In this document: one piece after another, positions 9,726 to 17,366 of the stretch
Position numbering within the stretch: the stretch's first letter is position 1
How the letters are laid out: every line of letters begins with the position of its first letter
Assembly (NCBI GenBank): GCA_001769505.1
Contig: MEOF01000011.1
Coordinates: 1 to 33,030, forward strand
Length of the DNA stretch: 33,030 bases
Source of the DNA: Bacteroidetes bacterium GWF2_33_38
Lineage (GTDB): Bacteria > Bacteroidota > Bacteroidia > Bacteroidales > GWF2-33-38
Direction of reading: 5' to 3'
Position numbers and translations under genes: made by a program
The notes under the pieces: generated by a model
Seen by the model: the letters and a program-made list of their open reading frames with translations, nothing else
What the model was told of the DNA's origin: nothing
Database searches by the model: none

Positions 9726-10304
9726 TTAGAATCTTTCAATCATCAAATAGATAGAAATCAATGCCGCCAAAGTTGACAGAAGGTAGGTAATAATTACTTG
9801 GATTATTCTAACATATTTTGTTGCTAAAGTTAAAATCAGCATTACGCTCGAAACAATAATAATTTGACCTAGTTCAATTCCAACATTAAAAGCAAATAGA
9901 GGAAGTACAAAACTTTCTTCTTGACCGAAAAACGAACGTAAATAATTCGAAAATCCAAGCCCGTGAATCAATCCGAAAAACAAAACAAAAAGGTATTTTA
10001 CCCGATGCATGTTTTTACTTACGATGTTACCTGCCTGAAAAAAATTACTGACCGAAGTAATAAATATGGTAAATGCTATCAAAAACTCAATAATATTGCT
10101 TGGAATCGAAACTAAATTTAAAACCCCAAGAACCAATGTAATCGAATGTCCAACTGTAAATGCGGTGATTAAAACTAGTAAATTTTTCCATTGCTTTAAG
10201 CTGTACACAGTACACAAAGTAAGTATAAAAAGTATGTGGTCGTAACCTGCAAAATCGGCAATATGGTCGAAGCCTAAACTTAAATATAAATTGAATATTG
10301 ACAT
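9726..10304 (-). CDS. HupE/UreJ-family membrane protein
   Basis: This 192-residue polytopic protein has about six predicted membrane helices. Family-typical histidines lie within or near the helices: GFDHIADFAGYDHILF (His14 and His23) and TVGHSITL (His53). A further histidine is in LFFGLIHGLGFSNYL. HupE/UreJ proteins are linked to nickel or other metal movement in hydrogenase and urease loci, but this branch occurs widely in Bacteroidota with no such enzymes, and none are visible here. The gene is divergent from a DUF6702-like exported protein, with a 55-bp gap, a pairing I recall from other Bacteroidota. Transport of a metal ion is plausible but unproven. Confidence 0.85.
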   Translation of the reverse strand: MSIFNLYLSLGFDHIADFAGYDHILFILTLCTVYSLKQWKNLLVLITAFTVGHSITLVLGVLNLVSIPSNIIEFLIAFTIFITSVSNFFQAGNIVSKNMHRVKYLFVLFFGLIHGLGFSNYLRSFFGQEESFVLPLFAFNVGIELGQIIIVSSVMLILTLATKYVRIIQVIITYLLSTLAALISIYLMIERF

Positions 10305-10359
10305 AAATTTGTTTTAAGAGTCCTTTTAACAAAAATTTATTTGTAATTTTATCATTCAA

Positions 10360-10860
10360 ATGATAAGCGTAAAAGTAAAAATATTATTTTGTTTTCTCTT
10401 TCTTACAACAAGTATTATGGGTCATCCCTTGCATTTTTCTATGACCAATGTTGAGTATGATAATGACAAACAAGGTTTTTCCGTTGGAATAAAACTTTTT
10501 ACTGACGATTTTCAAAATGGCTTAATTCATAAGTTTGGGAAAAACATTAATCTGGCGGTTGAAAATGTTGATATGAATTCGGCATACATCAGTAAGTACA
10601 TCAACGAAAATTTTTTAATTTACATTGATGGAAAACCAAGTAATCAACTAACTTTTGTTTCGAGTAAAAAACATGAAGATGCAATTTGGGTTAATTTTTT
10701 TCTGCCAACTAAAAATACTTTTCACAAAATTGAGTTTGAGAATAAATTAATGCTCGATTTATTTGAAAATCAAACTAATTTATTGATTTTTTACTACGAT
10801 AATGTTAAGCAAGGCTTTAATTTGAAGAACGATAATTATAAATGTAAAGTGGTTATTTAG
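10360..10860 (+). CDS. DUF6702-like exported protein
   Basis: This 166-residue protein has a signal peptide (about 1-21, ending near SIMG). It then begins HPLHFSMTNVEYDNDKQGF and continues GIKLFTDDFQNGL, which is the pattern I associate with DUF6702 proteins of Bacteroidota. No lipobox Cys follows the signal peptide, so it is likely periplasmic. It contains no enzymatic motif. It is divergent from the HupE-like gene, and its stop overlaps the GTG start of the next gene by one base (TAGTG), suggesting translational coupling. The function is unknown. Context hints at a role with the HupE-like protein. Confidence 0.75.
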   Translation: MISVKVKILFCFLFLTTSIMGHPLHFSMTNVEYDNDKQGFSVGIKLFTDDFQNGLIHKFGKNINLAVENVDMNSAYISKYINENFLIYIDGKPSNQLTFVSSKKHEDAIWVNFFLPTKNTFHKIEFENKLMLDLFENQTNLLIFYYDNVKQGFNLKNDNYKCKVVI

Positions 10861-13454
10861 TGAGATATATAATATTACTCATATTATCGATTTTGATTTT
10901 TTCTAACGCATACTCTACTCACAATAGAGCAGGCGAAATTACATATCGACAAATTTCACAACTCACTTACGAAATTACCATTACAACATTTACCTACTCG
11001 CAAAGTCCTGCCGATAGACCCGATTTGGAAGTAAAATGGGGAGACAACACAACTTCAATCGTACAGCGAGTGGTTAAAACAAGTTTGGGCGATAATTACA
11101 ATAAAAATGTTTATATCGGAGAGCACACCTATCCCGGCTCAGGAACGTACGAAATTATAGTAGAAGACCCTAACAGAAATTATGGCGTAGAGAATATTCC
11201 TAACTCGGTTAATGTGGTTTTTTCAATCAAAACCGTTATGCTCATCAATTCGGAAGTTGGATATAATAACACTCCTGTTTTATTGAACCCTCCGATTGAT
11301 AAAGCGGCAAAAGGGAAAATATTTATTCATAATCCTGCAGCATACGATGCTGATGGCGACAGCTTAGCTTACCGCTTAGGAATTTGTACTGGCGAAAACG
11401 GCGAAGATATTATTGGTTACGAATTGCCCGAAGCTAGCAATGTTATTTTTATTGATTCTTTAAATGGAGATTTAATTTGGGATTCGCCTGTTGAAGTAGG
11501 AATATATAACGTCGCAATTGTTATTGAAGAGTGGCGTAATAATATAAAAATTGGGAAAATTGTTCGCGATATGCAAATTGAGGTTATTGAAAGCGATAAT
11601 AATCCTCCTATCATTGACGCATTTGAAAAATTTTGTGTCGTGGTTGATTCAACACTAATATTTGAGGTGAATGCAAGCGATTCTGATAACAATATCATTA
11701 CCCTAACCGGAAACGGAGGTCCTTTATATTTAAACGATTCTTCGGCCGTATTTGAACAACCAAAAATAGGACAGGGAACTGTAAGCCAGACTTTTACTTG
11801 GAATACAAATTGTTCGCATGTTCGCCGACAACCTTACCAAGTTGTGTTCAAAGCTAAAGATGATGACGACGAAGTTGAATTGGTTGACATCGAAAATGCT
11901 GAAATTTTAGTCATTGCTCCTCCCATCGAAAATATACAAACCGAGGCAACAAACAATGCTGTTCATTTAACTTGGGATACTTGCTCATGTTCACAAGCAA
12001 CTGGATATTTTATTTACAGAAAACAAGGATTGGCCAATTATATTCCGGCAAATTGTATAACAGGAGTTCCACAGTGGACAGGTTACGAACGTATTGCTAA
12101 TGTAGAAGGTTTTGAATCCTTAAATTATATCGATAATAACGATGGTCGGGGTTTGGCTCAAGGCTATGTTTACTGCTATATTATTACAGCTTATTTCGAC
12201 GACGGGGCAGAAAGTATTGCATCTGCTGAAGTATGTACCGAATTGGTAAAAGGTATTCCGGTAATTACAAATGTAAGTGTGCGAAATACCGATAATATTG
12301 AAGGTTCTATGTTTGTAGCTTGGTCAAAACCAACTGATTTCGATACCATTGCAGCTCCGGGTCCATATAAATATTTGATTTATCGTTCAGAGGGAATGTG
12401 GGGCGAAAGTCTATCGCTAATTGATTCATTACCACAAATAAATGACACTATTTTTGTCGATACGCTTATCAATACAAAAGAAAAACAATATTCATATAAA
12501 ATTGAATTTTATAACGATGAAACTGGAAATCGTTTTTTAATTGGAACACCTCAGGTTGCATCGTCAATGTATCTAAAGCTTGTGAGTTCCGATAATCAAA
12601 TCAGCCTTGATATTGATAAAAATGTTCCTTGGTTAAACGATACGTTCATTGTTTTCAGACAAAATGCCTTGATAATGGAGTTCGATTCAATCGGAATAAC
12701 TTCAACCTTGCCCTATGTTGATACGGGGTTGAAAAATGGAGCAACCTATTGTTATAAAATTGAAAGCCTTGGGCGATATATTACCGATGGATTTATTGAT
12801 CCGATAATCAATTTTTCGCAATATACTTGTGGAAGTCCGCTAGATAATGTTTCTCCTTGTTCACCGAACTTAATTCTTACTTCACTTTGCGACAGTTTGA
12901 AAAATGCCTTGACATGGAATAATTTAAATGATTCGTGTGCCGACGATGTGTTAAAATACAATATTTATTACTCATCGTCAATTAGCGGAGAATTAGAGTT
13001 AATAGCTACATTAAATAATGCTAACGATACAGCATATATTCACGTTCCGGAAGAGTCAATGGCTGGCTGCTATCTTGTAACCGGAGTCGATTCGGTTGGA
13101 AACGAGAGCTCAAAACTTTCTAGAACCTGCATTGATAATTGTTCGTATTATGACTTACCGAACGTCTTTACTCCGAACAATGATGGACAGAACGATTTTT
13201 TTATTCCTGGACCTTACAATTTTGTTGAAAAAATAGATATTGAAATTTACGACCGATGGGGCGTTTTAATGTTCAAAACACAAGACCCTGATATTAATTG
13301 GGACGGTCGTAATATGGAAACAAAAAAAATTGTTCCCGATGGAGTTTATTATTACGTTTGCGATGTATATGAATACCGTCTGACAGGACTTGAACCTAGA
13401 ACAATATTAGGGTTTGTTCACGTTTTGTCGGGAAAACAAATAAATGCTGAATAA
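10860..13454 (+). CDS. T9SS type B sorted surface protein (gliding-motility C-terminal domain)
   Basis: This 864-residue protein starts at a GTG (10860-10862) overlapping the previous stop. The signal peptide is about residues 1-19 (MRYIILLILSILIFSNAYS). The mature start THNRAGEITYRQ is a hallmark of large Bacteroidota surface proteins. The middle contains cadherin/PKD-like and fibronectin-III-like beta modules (for example NAVHLTWDTCSC and GSMFVAWSKP). The C-terminus (about 770-864) begins LPNVFTPNNDGQNDFF and contains IYDRWGVLMFKT and WDGRN, the CHU_C/type B sorting domain that sends cargo through T9SS. It is probably a cell-surface adhesin or structural protein. Its partner and ligand are unknown. 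The end overlaps the TPR gene by 11 bp. Confidence 0.9.
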   Translation: MRYIILLILSILIFSNAYSTHNRAGEITYRQISQLTYEITITTFTYSQSPADRPDLEVKWGDNTTSIVQRVVKTSLGDNYNKNVYIGEHTYPGSGTYEIIVEDPNRNYGVENIPNSVNVVFSIKTVMLINSEVGYNNTPVLLNPPIDKAAKGKIFIHNPAAYDADGDSLAYRLGICTGENGEDIIGYELPEASNVIFIDSLNGDLIWDSPVEVGIYNVAIVIEEWRNNIKIGKIVRDMQIEVIESDNNPPIIDAFEKFCVVVDSTLIFEVNASDSDNNIITLTGNGGPLYLNDSSAVFEQPKIGQGTVSQTFTWNTNCSHVRRQPYQVVFKAKDDDDEVELVDIENAEILVIAPPIENIQTEATNNAVHLTWDTCSCSQATGYFIYRKQGLANYIPANCITGVPQWTGYERIANVEGFESLNYIDNNDGRGLAQGYVYCYIITAYFDDGAESIASAEVCTELVKGIPVITNVSVRNTDNIEGSMFVAWSKPTDFDTIAAPGPYKYLIYRSEGMWGESLSLIDSLPQINDTIFVDTLINTKEKQYSYKIEFYNDETGNRFLIGTPQVASSMYLKLVSSDNQISLDIDKNVPWLNDTFIVFRQNALIMEFDSIGITSTLPYVDTGLKNGATYCYKIESLGRYITDGFIDPIINFSQYTCGSPLDNVSPCSPNLILTSLCDSLKNALTWNNLNDSCADDVLKYNIYYSSSISGELELIATLNNANDTAYIHVPEESMAGCYLVTGVDSVGNESSKLSRTCIDNCSYYDLPNVFTPNNDGQNDFFIPGPYNFVEKIDIEIYDRWGVLMFKTQDPDINWDGRNMETKKIVPDGVYYYVCDVYEYRLTGLEPRTILGFVHVLSGKQINAE

Positions 13455-14676
13455 AGTGAAAATGATAATTAGATATATAATTTTAATTTTTTTAGCTACG
13501 ATTTCTTTTTTAGGAGTCTCGCAAGAAAAAAATGATTTGTATTTCAAAGCTGAAGCTTATGAAAAGCAAGCTAATTATCAAGAAGCTGTGCTTTTTTACA
13601 ATAAATTTATTGAATTAGATTCTACACAGTTTAACATATATTTAAAACGAGCCGACAATTATTTTCAACTTAGCGAATTTCAACAATCACTCAAGGATTA
13701 CAAAAAGGCTGAAAATTTAAATGCAGTAGAGGGCACTTACGGAATTGCTAGATGCTATGCAATGCTGGGCGAAAAACAAAAAATGTTCGAATCGCTAGAA
13801 AATCATCTAAAACAAAAAGAAAAACAAAGTCAAGCCAGCATTAAACTCGATACTGTATTTGAAAAATATCACGAAACCATTGAGTGGAAATCTTTATGGA
13901 TGAAAGATTGGTATTCGCAAACCGAGATGACCATTTTTGACGCAGAGTACCTTATGTCAAAAGCCTTATATGTTGATGCAATCGAAATTTTAGATGCTTT
14001 TCTCGAAAAATCGAAACGAAACCATTATGCTTTTTATCTAAGAGCGATGGCTTCAAAAGCTTTGGGAAACAATAAAGGTAGCATTTCCGATTTAACCTTG
14101 GCACTTGCAATCAGCAAAAAAAATGATTTGTATTTTTTCGAAAGAGCAAATCTTTATTTGCTTGATAAAAAATTTAAAAAGGCTTTAGAAGATTACAATT
14201 CTGCAATTGCTTTCAACTCACTTCGAATTGATTATTACTTTAATCGGATGATTGCACAATACAATCTCAACGAATATGATAAAGCTCTTGATGATGTAAA
14301 TTTGTATTTGAAATATTATCCTGTAAACGATTTGGCAAATTATTATTGTGGGCTTATCTATTTTGCTCAGGAAGATATGCACAAAGCATTGGAATATGTT
14401 AATTATGCATTACATACCAATACAGGGAATGCTGATTATTTTTTGTTACGCGGAAACGCATACTATTTAACTAGTTCGTACGAATTGGCCGATAAAGATT
14501 TTTCGATGGTTCTCGACCTAAATCCAAAAGTTGCCGAAGCATATTTTTTTCGTGCTATGTGTCGATTTGAACTTGGCAACAACGATGGAGCTTGCTCTGA
14601 CTGGGAAAAGGCTTTTAATCTTCACTACATCGACGCCGACGAATATCTAAGAAAACATTGTTGGAAAAATTATTAA
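13444..14676 (+). CDS. exported TPR-repeat protein
   Basis: This 410-residue protein has a signal sequence (about 1-26, ending near LGVSQ). An internal ATG at 13462 (MIIRYIILIF) is an alternative start giving a more compact signal peptide. Eight or so tetratricopeptide repeats follow, such as ANYQEAVLFYNKFIELDS, KKFKKALEDYNSAIAFN and NEYDKALDDVNLYLKYYP. The C-terminal unit NNDGACSDWEKAFNLHY is typical of Bacteroidota TPR proteins. TPR arrays mediate protein contacts. The start lies inside the end of the T9SS-sorted protein gene, so the two are probably translated together. A role in helping that surface protein, or in T9SS itself, is inference. Confidence 0.88.
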   Translation: MLNKVKMIIRYIILIFLATISFLGVSQEKNDLYFKAEAYEKQANYQEAVLFYNKFIELDSTQFNIYLKRADNYFQLSEFQQSLKDYKKAENLNAVEGTYGIARCYAMLGEKQKMFESLENHLKQKEKQSQASIKLDTVFEKYHETIEWKSLWMKDWYSQTEMTIFDAEYLMSKALYVDAIEILDAFLEKSKRNHYAFYLRAMASKALGNNKGSISDLTLALAISKKNDLYFFERANLYLLDKKFKKALEDYNSAIAFNSLRIDYYFNRMIAQYNLNEYDKALDDVNLYLKYYPVNDLANYYCGLIYFAQEDMHKALEYVNYALHTNTGNADYFLLRGNAYYLTSSYELADKDFSMVLDLNPKVAEAYFFRAMCRFELGNNDGACSDWEKAFNLHYIDADEYLRKHCWKNY

Positions 14677-14761
14677 TTTTTGTATTTAATCAGAAATTTT
14701 ATGCAATTCTGTTTATGTGTAAAATTATGTTGTAATTATTTATCCAAGAATACATTTTTTA

Positions 14762-15328
14762 TTAATTCTTACGGAATTTTTTGAATTTAAAAATTCGAAA
14801 AAAATGATTGTCTTTCAAACTTACATAAAGCATAATTGCACCTAACATCGAGACCAATACCACTGCTGTAATATTCATTGCCATGCGTTTTGGGTCAAGA
14901 CCATTATTTATGGTGTAAATAATTGGAATAAAAATCATCATAAAAAAAACAAGCATAAAAATTAAGTCAACTAGCGTATAAATAATTACAGCCGACTTAT
15001 AAATCTTACTCTGCATAAATTCCGCATATTTTTTCTGAGCATTTTGGGCTGCACGTTTTCTTGCACGTTGGCGTTCTTGAAATATCCAATCTTCTTCGCT
15101 GAAATTTGACTTATTTGATGTTTTTGCTTTAAAAATAGGCGTATCTAATTTTGCCTGAATCAAATATTCGTAAGCTTCGTTTATTAAAATAAATTTTTCT
15201 TGTGCATCGGGCGAATGATTTACGTCGGGGTGAAAACGTTTTGCTAAATTCCGATAAGCCTTTTTAATTTCCATAATACCAGCATCATCGCTAAGTTCCA
15301 GTATCTTATAGTAATCGTATTTGAACAA
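14762..15328 (-). CDS. J-domain (DnaJ-like) membrane protein
   Basis: This 188-residue protein has an N-terminal J domain (about 4-65, DYYKILELSDDAG to NEAYEYLI) with the essential HPD triad at 33-35. A basic linker (RQRARKRAAQNAQKKY) leads to two membrane helices at about 112-138 and 149-167. It lacks the Gly/Phe and zinc-finger regions of DnaJ, so it is a type III J protein. It should stimulate the ATPase of a DnaK partner at the inner membrane. The substrate is unknown. The gene is divergent from a PlsC-like acyltransferase and convergent with the TPR gene, with no clear operon partner. Confidence 0.9.
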   Translation of the reverse strand: MFKYDYYKILELSDDAGIMEIKKAYRNLAKRFHPDVNHSPDAQEKFILINEAYEYLIQAKLDTPIFKAKTSNKSNFSEEDWIFQERQRARKRAAQNAQKKYAEFMQSKIYKSAVIIYTLVDLIFMLVFFMMIFIPIIYTINNGLDPKRMAMNITAVVLVSMLGAIMLYVSLKDNHFFRIFKFKKFRKN

Positions 15329-15380
15329 AATATTTTATATGTTGAGAAAAGATTATACTTTTATAAAAAAAATAAAGATA

Positions 15381-15929
15381 ATGATATCGAAGTGGATTTT
15401 AAAGTTAATGGGCTGGAAAATAGTTGGCGAATACTATAAAGTTGATAAATGCATTATTGTAGTGGCTCCTCACACTAGTATGATGGATTTTGTCGTCGGA
15501 AGACTTTTTTTTAACACCTTGCCAATAAAAGTTCATTTTGTAATCAAAAAAGAGATGTTTTTTTTTCCGCTAGGTTACTTGTTAAAAGCATTGGGAGCGA
15601 TTCCAGTTGACCGAGGTACTCGAAACAATATGGTTGATCAGCTTGCCGACCTTTTTAATTCAAAAGATAAAATGTTTTTAATAATTACACCCGAAGGAAC
15701 TCGAAAAAAAGTTCTTCGATGGAAAAGAGGATTTTATTTCATTGCCGAAAAAGCAAACGTTCCTATTTACACAGGAATTTTAGATTATAAAAAGAAAGAA
15801 ATATTCGTTGGCGAGCAATTTATTCCTACCGGAGATATTGAAGTTGATATGAAAGCTATTAGACTAAGATATAAAGGTGCTACTGGCAAACATCCCGAAT
15901 ATTTTTCAATAGGTAACGCAGAAGAATAA
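15381..15929 (+). CDS. PlsC-like 1-acylglycerol-3-phosphate acyltransferase family protein
   Basis: From the ATG at 15381 the protein has 182 residues. Block I of the glycerolipid acyltransferase family is APHTSMMDF, with the catalytic His31 and Asp36 spaced HX4D. The substrate-binding block is PEGTRKK (104-110), and VPIYTG lies further on. Enzymes of this family move an acyl chain to lysophosphatidic acid or a similar alcohol at the membrane. This small soluble-looking branch may act on another acceptor, such as an ornithine-type lipid. The open frame extends to 15321, but that would overlap the divergent J-domain gene and adds a lysine-rich stretch unlike the family. An ATG at 15342 also exists. 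I prefer 15381. The next gene begins 3 bases after the stop. Confidence 0.88.
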   Translation: MISKWILKLMGWKIVGEYYKVDKCIIVVAPHTSMMDFVVGRLFFNTLPIKVHFVIKKEMFFFPLGYLLKALGAIPVDRGTRNNMVDQLADLFNSKDKMFLIITPEGTRKKVLRWKRGFYFIAEKANVPIYTGILDYKKKEIFVGEQFIPTGDIEVDMKAIRLRYKGATGKHPEYFSIGNAEE

Positions 15930-15932
15930 TTT

Positions 15933-16712
15933 ATGACAAATTTAAGAGTTTCGATTGTACAGTCCGATTTAATTTGGGAAGATGTATCCGCAAATCTATC
16001 GCATCACTACGAATTGATAAAAAATTTGAAAGGCAAAACCGACTTAATTGTTTTGCCCGAAATGTTTACAACAGGATTTTCGCTGCAAGTAAAACAACTT
16101 GCACAAACCATGAACAGCAAAACTATTGATTGGTTAACTCAAACCGCAAGAGAATTGAATGTTGCAATTTCAGGAAGTGTAATTATTCAGGAAAACGATA
16201 ATTTTTACAATCGACATTTTTTTGTTCATCCCGACCAAAAGATAAATTACTATGACAAACGGCATTTGTTTAGAATGGGCGATGAACATAAAAGATTTAC
16301 CGCTGGCAGCAAACAAGTTATTGTAAATTATAAAAATTGGAGAATAAATTTATTGACTTGTTACGATTTGCGATTTCCGGTTTGGAGTAGAAATCGGAAT
16401 AATTACGATCTTGCAATTTATGTTGCCAATTGGCCTGATAGTCGAAAATTTGTTTGGAACACATTATTGTCGGCACGAGCTATCGAAAATCAAATATATG
16501 TAATTGGTGTTAATCGAGTTGGTATCGACGGCATGAATCTTAATTACTCAGGAAATTCAAAAATTATTCATCCAAAAGGACATGCAATAAGCGAAATTGA
16601 GGAATACAAACAAAACGTAATTACAACCAAAATTTTAAAATCAGAACTCGAAGATTTTAGAAAAGCTTTTCCTGTTTTGTTGGATAGCGACAGGTTTGAA
16701 ATTGAATATTAA
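15933..16712 (+). CDS. carbon-nitrogen hydrolase, omega-amidase (YafV/Nit2) type
   Basis: This 259-residue nitrilase-superfamily enzyme shows the full catalytic triad: Glu43 in LPEMFTTGF, Lys109 in YYDKRHLF and Cys143 in LLTCYDLRFPVW. The local sequences around each residue resemble YafV and mammalian Nit2, which hydrolyse alpha-ketoglutaramate and alpha-ketosuccinamate, the products of glutamine and asparagine transamination. Metabolite repair of these keto-amides is therefore the best guess, but the precise substrate is not proven. The protein has no signal peptide and should be cytoplasmic. It follows the acyltransferase gene by 3 bases and is presumably co-transcribed, although no shared pathway is evident. 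Confidence 0.92.
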   Translation: MTNLRVSIVQSDLIWEDVSANLSHHYELIKNLKGKTDLIVLPEMFTTGFSLQVKQLAQTMNSKTIDWLTQTARELNVAISGSVIIQENDNFYNRHFFVHPDQKINYYDKRHLFRMGDEHKRFTAGSKQVIVNYKNWRINLLTCYDLRFPVWSRNRNNYDLAIYVANWPDSRKFVWNTLLSARAIENQIYVIGVNRVGIDGMNLNYSGNSKIIHPKGHAISEIEEYKQNVITTKILKSELEDFRKAFPVLLDSDRFEIEY

Positions 16713-16750
16713 AACCGATTTGGCTTATTTGTAGCAACATTTTCTTGCCC

Positions 16751-16772
16751 TTGTTGGAATCCATTCCAACAA
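16751..16772. repeat. 22-nt palindrome TTGTTGGAAT/ATTCCAACAA
   Basis: Ten-base arms TTGTTGGAAT and ATTCCAACAA are separated by CC, giving a near-perfect 22-nt palindrome about 40 bp after the nitrilase stop. No T-run follows, so it is a poor terminator. The outer seven bases of each arm (TTGTTGG/CCAACAA) are the same as in the palindromic elements inside the FAD oxidoreductase gene, suggesting the same repeat family. Confidence 0.75.
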
Positions 16773-16792
16773 ATATTATAATTGAATAGGGT

Positions 16793-16935
16793 TTATACCG
16801 AATAATTTTTTAGAGAAAATTTCAAATAGTTCGACCACGTAGTGGTCGTATGTTTATAGCTGAACAATTCAGCTATGACTCATTTGGAGTCATACAAATC
16901 TTTAAATTTAGCATATAATTTCTTATTCGGTATAA
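16793..16935. mobile_element. 143-bp MITE-like element with 13-bp inverted ends and three internal hairpins
   Basis: The ends TTATACCGAATAA (16793-16805) and TTATTCGGTATAA (16923-16935) are exact inverse complements. Inside are three consecutive perfect hairpins. CGACCAC/GTGGTCG (16832-16848) has loop GTA. ATAGCTGAA/TTCAGCTAT (16856-16876) has loop CAA. TATGACTC/GAGTCATA (16874-16894) has a 5-nt loop and shares three bases with the second. No coding capacity is seen. The layout suggests a small non-autonomous mobile element or a structured repeat, and similar loop and junction words are familiar to me from other Bacteroidota intergenic repeats. No transposase is in the window. Confidence 0.65.
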
Positions 16936-16994
16936 TGTCTAATAGGATATTTATAAAGTAACTCGAACATTCTTGTCCAAGTTACATATTATCA

Positions 16995-17026
16995 AATAAG
17001 CAACGCTTATTGAAAAAGCTTTGCTT
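16995..17026. repeat. adjacent small hairpins AATAAGC/GCTTATT and AAGC/GCTT
   Basis: AATAAGC (16995-17001) and GCTTATT (17005-17011) form a 7-bp stem with loop AAC. AAGC-TTT-GCTT (17016-17026) follows directly. A further pair, GTAACT/AGTTAC (16958-16963 and 16980-16985), lies just upstream. Together with the element to the left, nearly all of this gene-free stretch is made of short dyads. Confidence 0.45.
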
Positions 17027-17050
17027 GGTTACAACATTATCACTAACGAG

Positions 17051-17076
17051 GACAAAAAATAAGTATTCATTGAATA
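17051..17076 (-). terminator. terminator-like hairpin after the HMA gene
   Basis: On the minus strand, just past the HMA stop, TATTC-AAT-GAATA (17064-17076) forms a 5-bp stem with T6 eight bases beyond it (plus-strand A run at 17054-17059). It is a weak candidate for the end of the metal-uptake operon. Confidence 0.35.
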
Positions 17077-17082
17077 GGTAAG

Positions 17083-17355
17083 TTACGATTTAACTCTTCC
17101 AATTGCACAGCTTACATACGATTTTACGGTTGCACCAAAATTTCCACTACCTTTTTCTGGATAACCTAATTTTGAAAGCTTTTTTAAAAATATTTCTCTT
17201 TTATTTTCGTCACTTTCGTAGCCAATAGTAACCGATGAATCATCATGATTAATGCTCACATCTTTTACGCTTTCTGTTTTTTTTAATTCTGTACGAATTG
17301 TATTTGCACAGCCATGACATTTTAAATTTTCGATATAAATTACTTCTGTTTTCAT
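17083..17355 (-). CDS. HMA-domain heavy-metal-binding protein
   Basis: This 90-residue protein consists of a heavy-metal-associated ferredoxin-like fold with the metal-binding pair Cys13 and Cys16 in LKCHGCANTI. This is the CxxC site of copper chaperones and P-type ATPase N-domains. It has no signal peptide. The extension after residue 70 includes a third cysteine in YVSCAIGR. The gene begins 11 bp after the stop of a TonB-dependent receptor, which is in turn preceded by a Cys/His-rich small exported protein, so the three likely form an operon handling copper or a similar soft metal. The metal identity is inferred from family and context only. Confidence 0.9.
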   Translation of the reverse strand: MKTEVIYIENLKCHGCANTIRTELKKTESVKDVSINHDDSSVTIGYESDENKREIFLKKLSKLGYPEKGSGNFGATVKSYVSCAIGRVKS

Positions 17356-17366
17356 TTGTTTATTTT

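Larger units (their letters stand above)
16781..17078. repeat. 10-bp direct repeat ATTGAATAGG bracketing a hairpin-rich block
   Basis: ATTGAATAGG occurs at 16781-16790 and 17069-17078, enclosing 278 bases that hold the inverted-repeat element and further small hairpins. The pair could be a target-site duplication from an insertion, or chance in AT-rich DNA. A shorter AATAGG also occurs at 16941-16946. No open reading frame of note lies between them. Confidence 0.4.

Noticed and set aside
9726-10304. Hydrogenase or urease locus implied by the HupE/UreJ-like protein
   Set aside because: No hydrogenase or urease subunit or maturation gene is in the window.
15321-15380. Longer N-terminus of the acyltransferase
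   Set aside because: It would overlap the start of the divergent J-domain gene and adds a lysine-rich stretch not typical of the family.
16713-17082. attC or integron cassette site
   Set aside because: There is no integrase, no cassette genes and no R-box/L-box pattern. The dyads are short hairpins within an inverted-repeat element.
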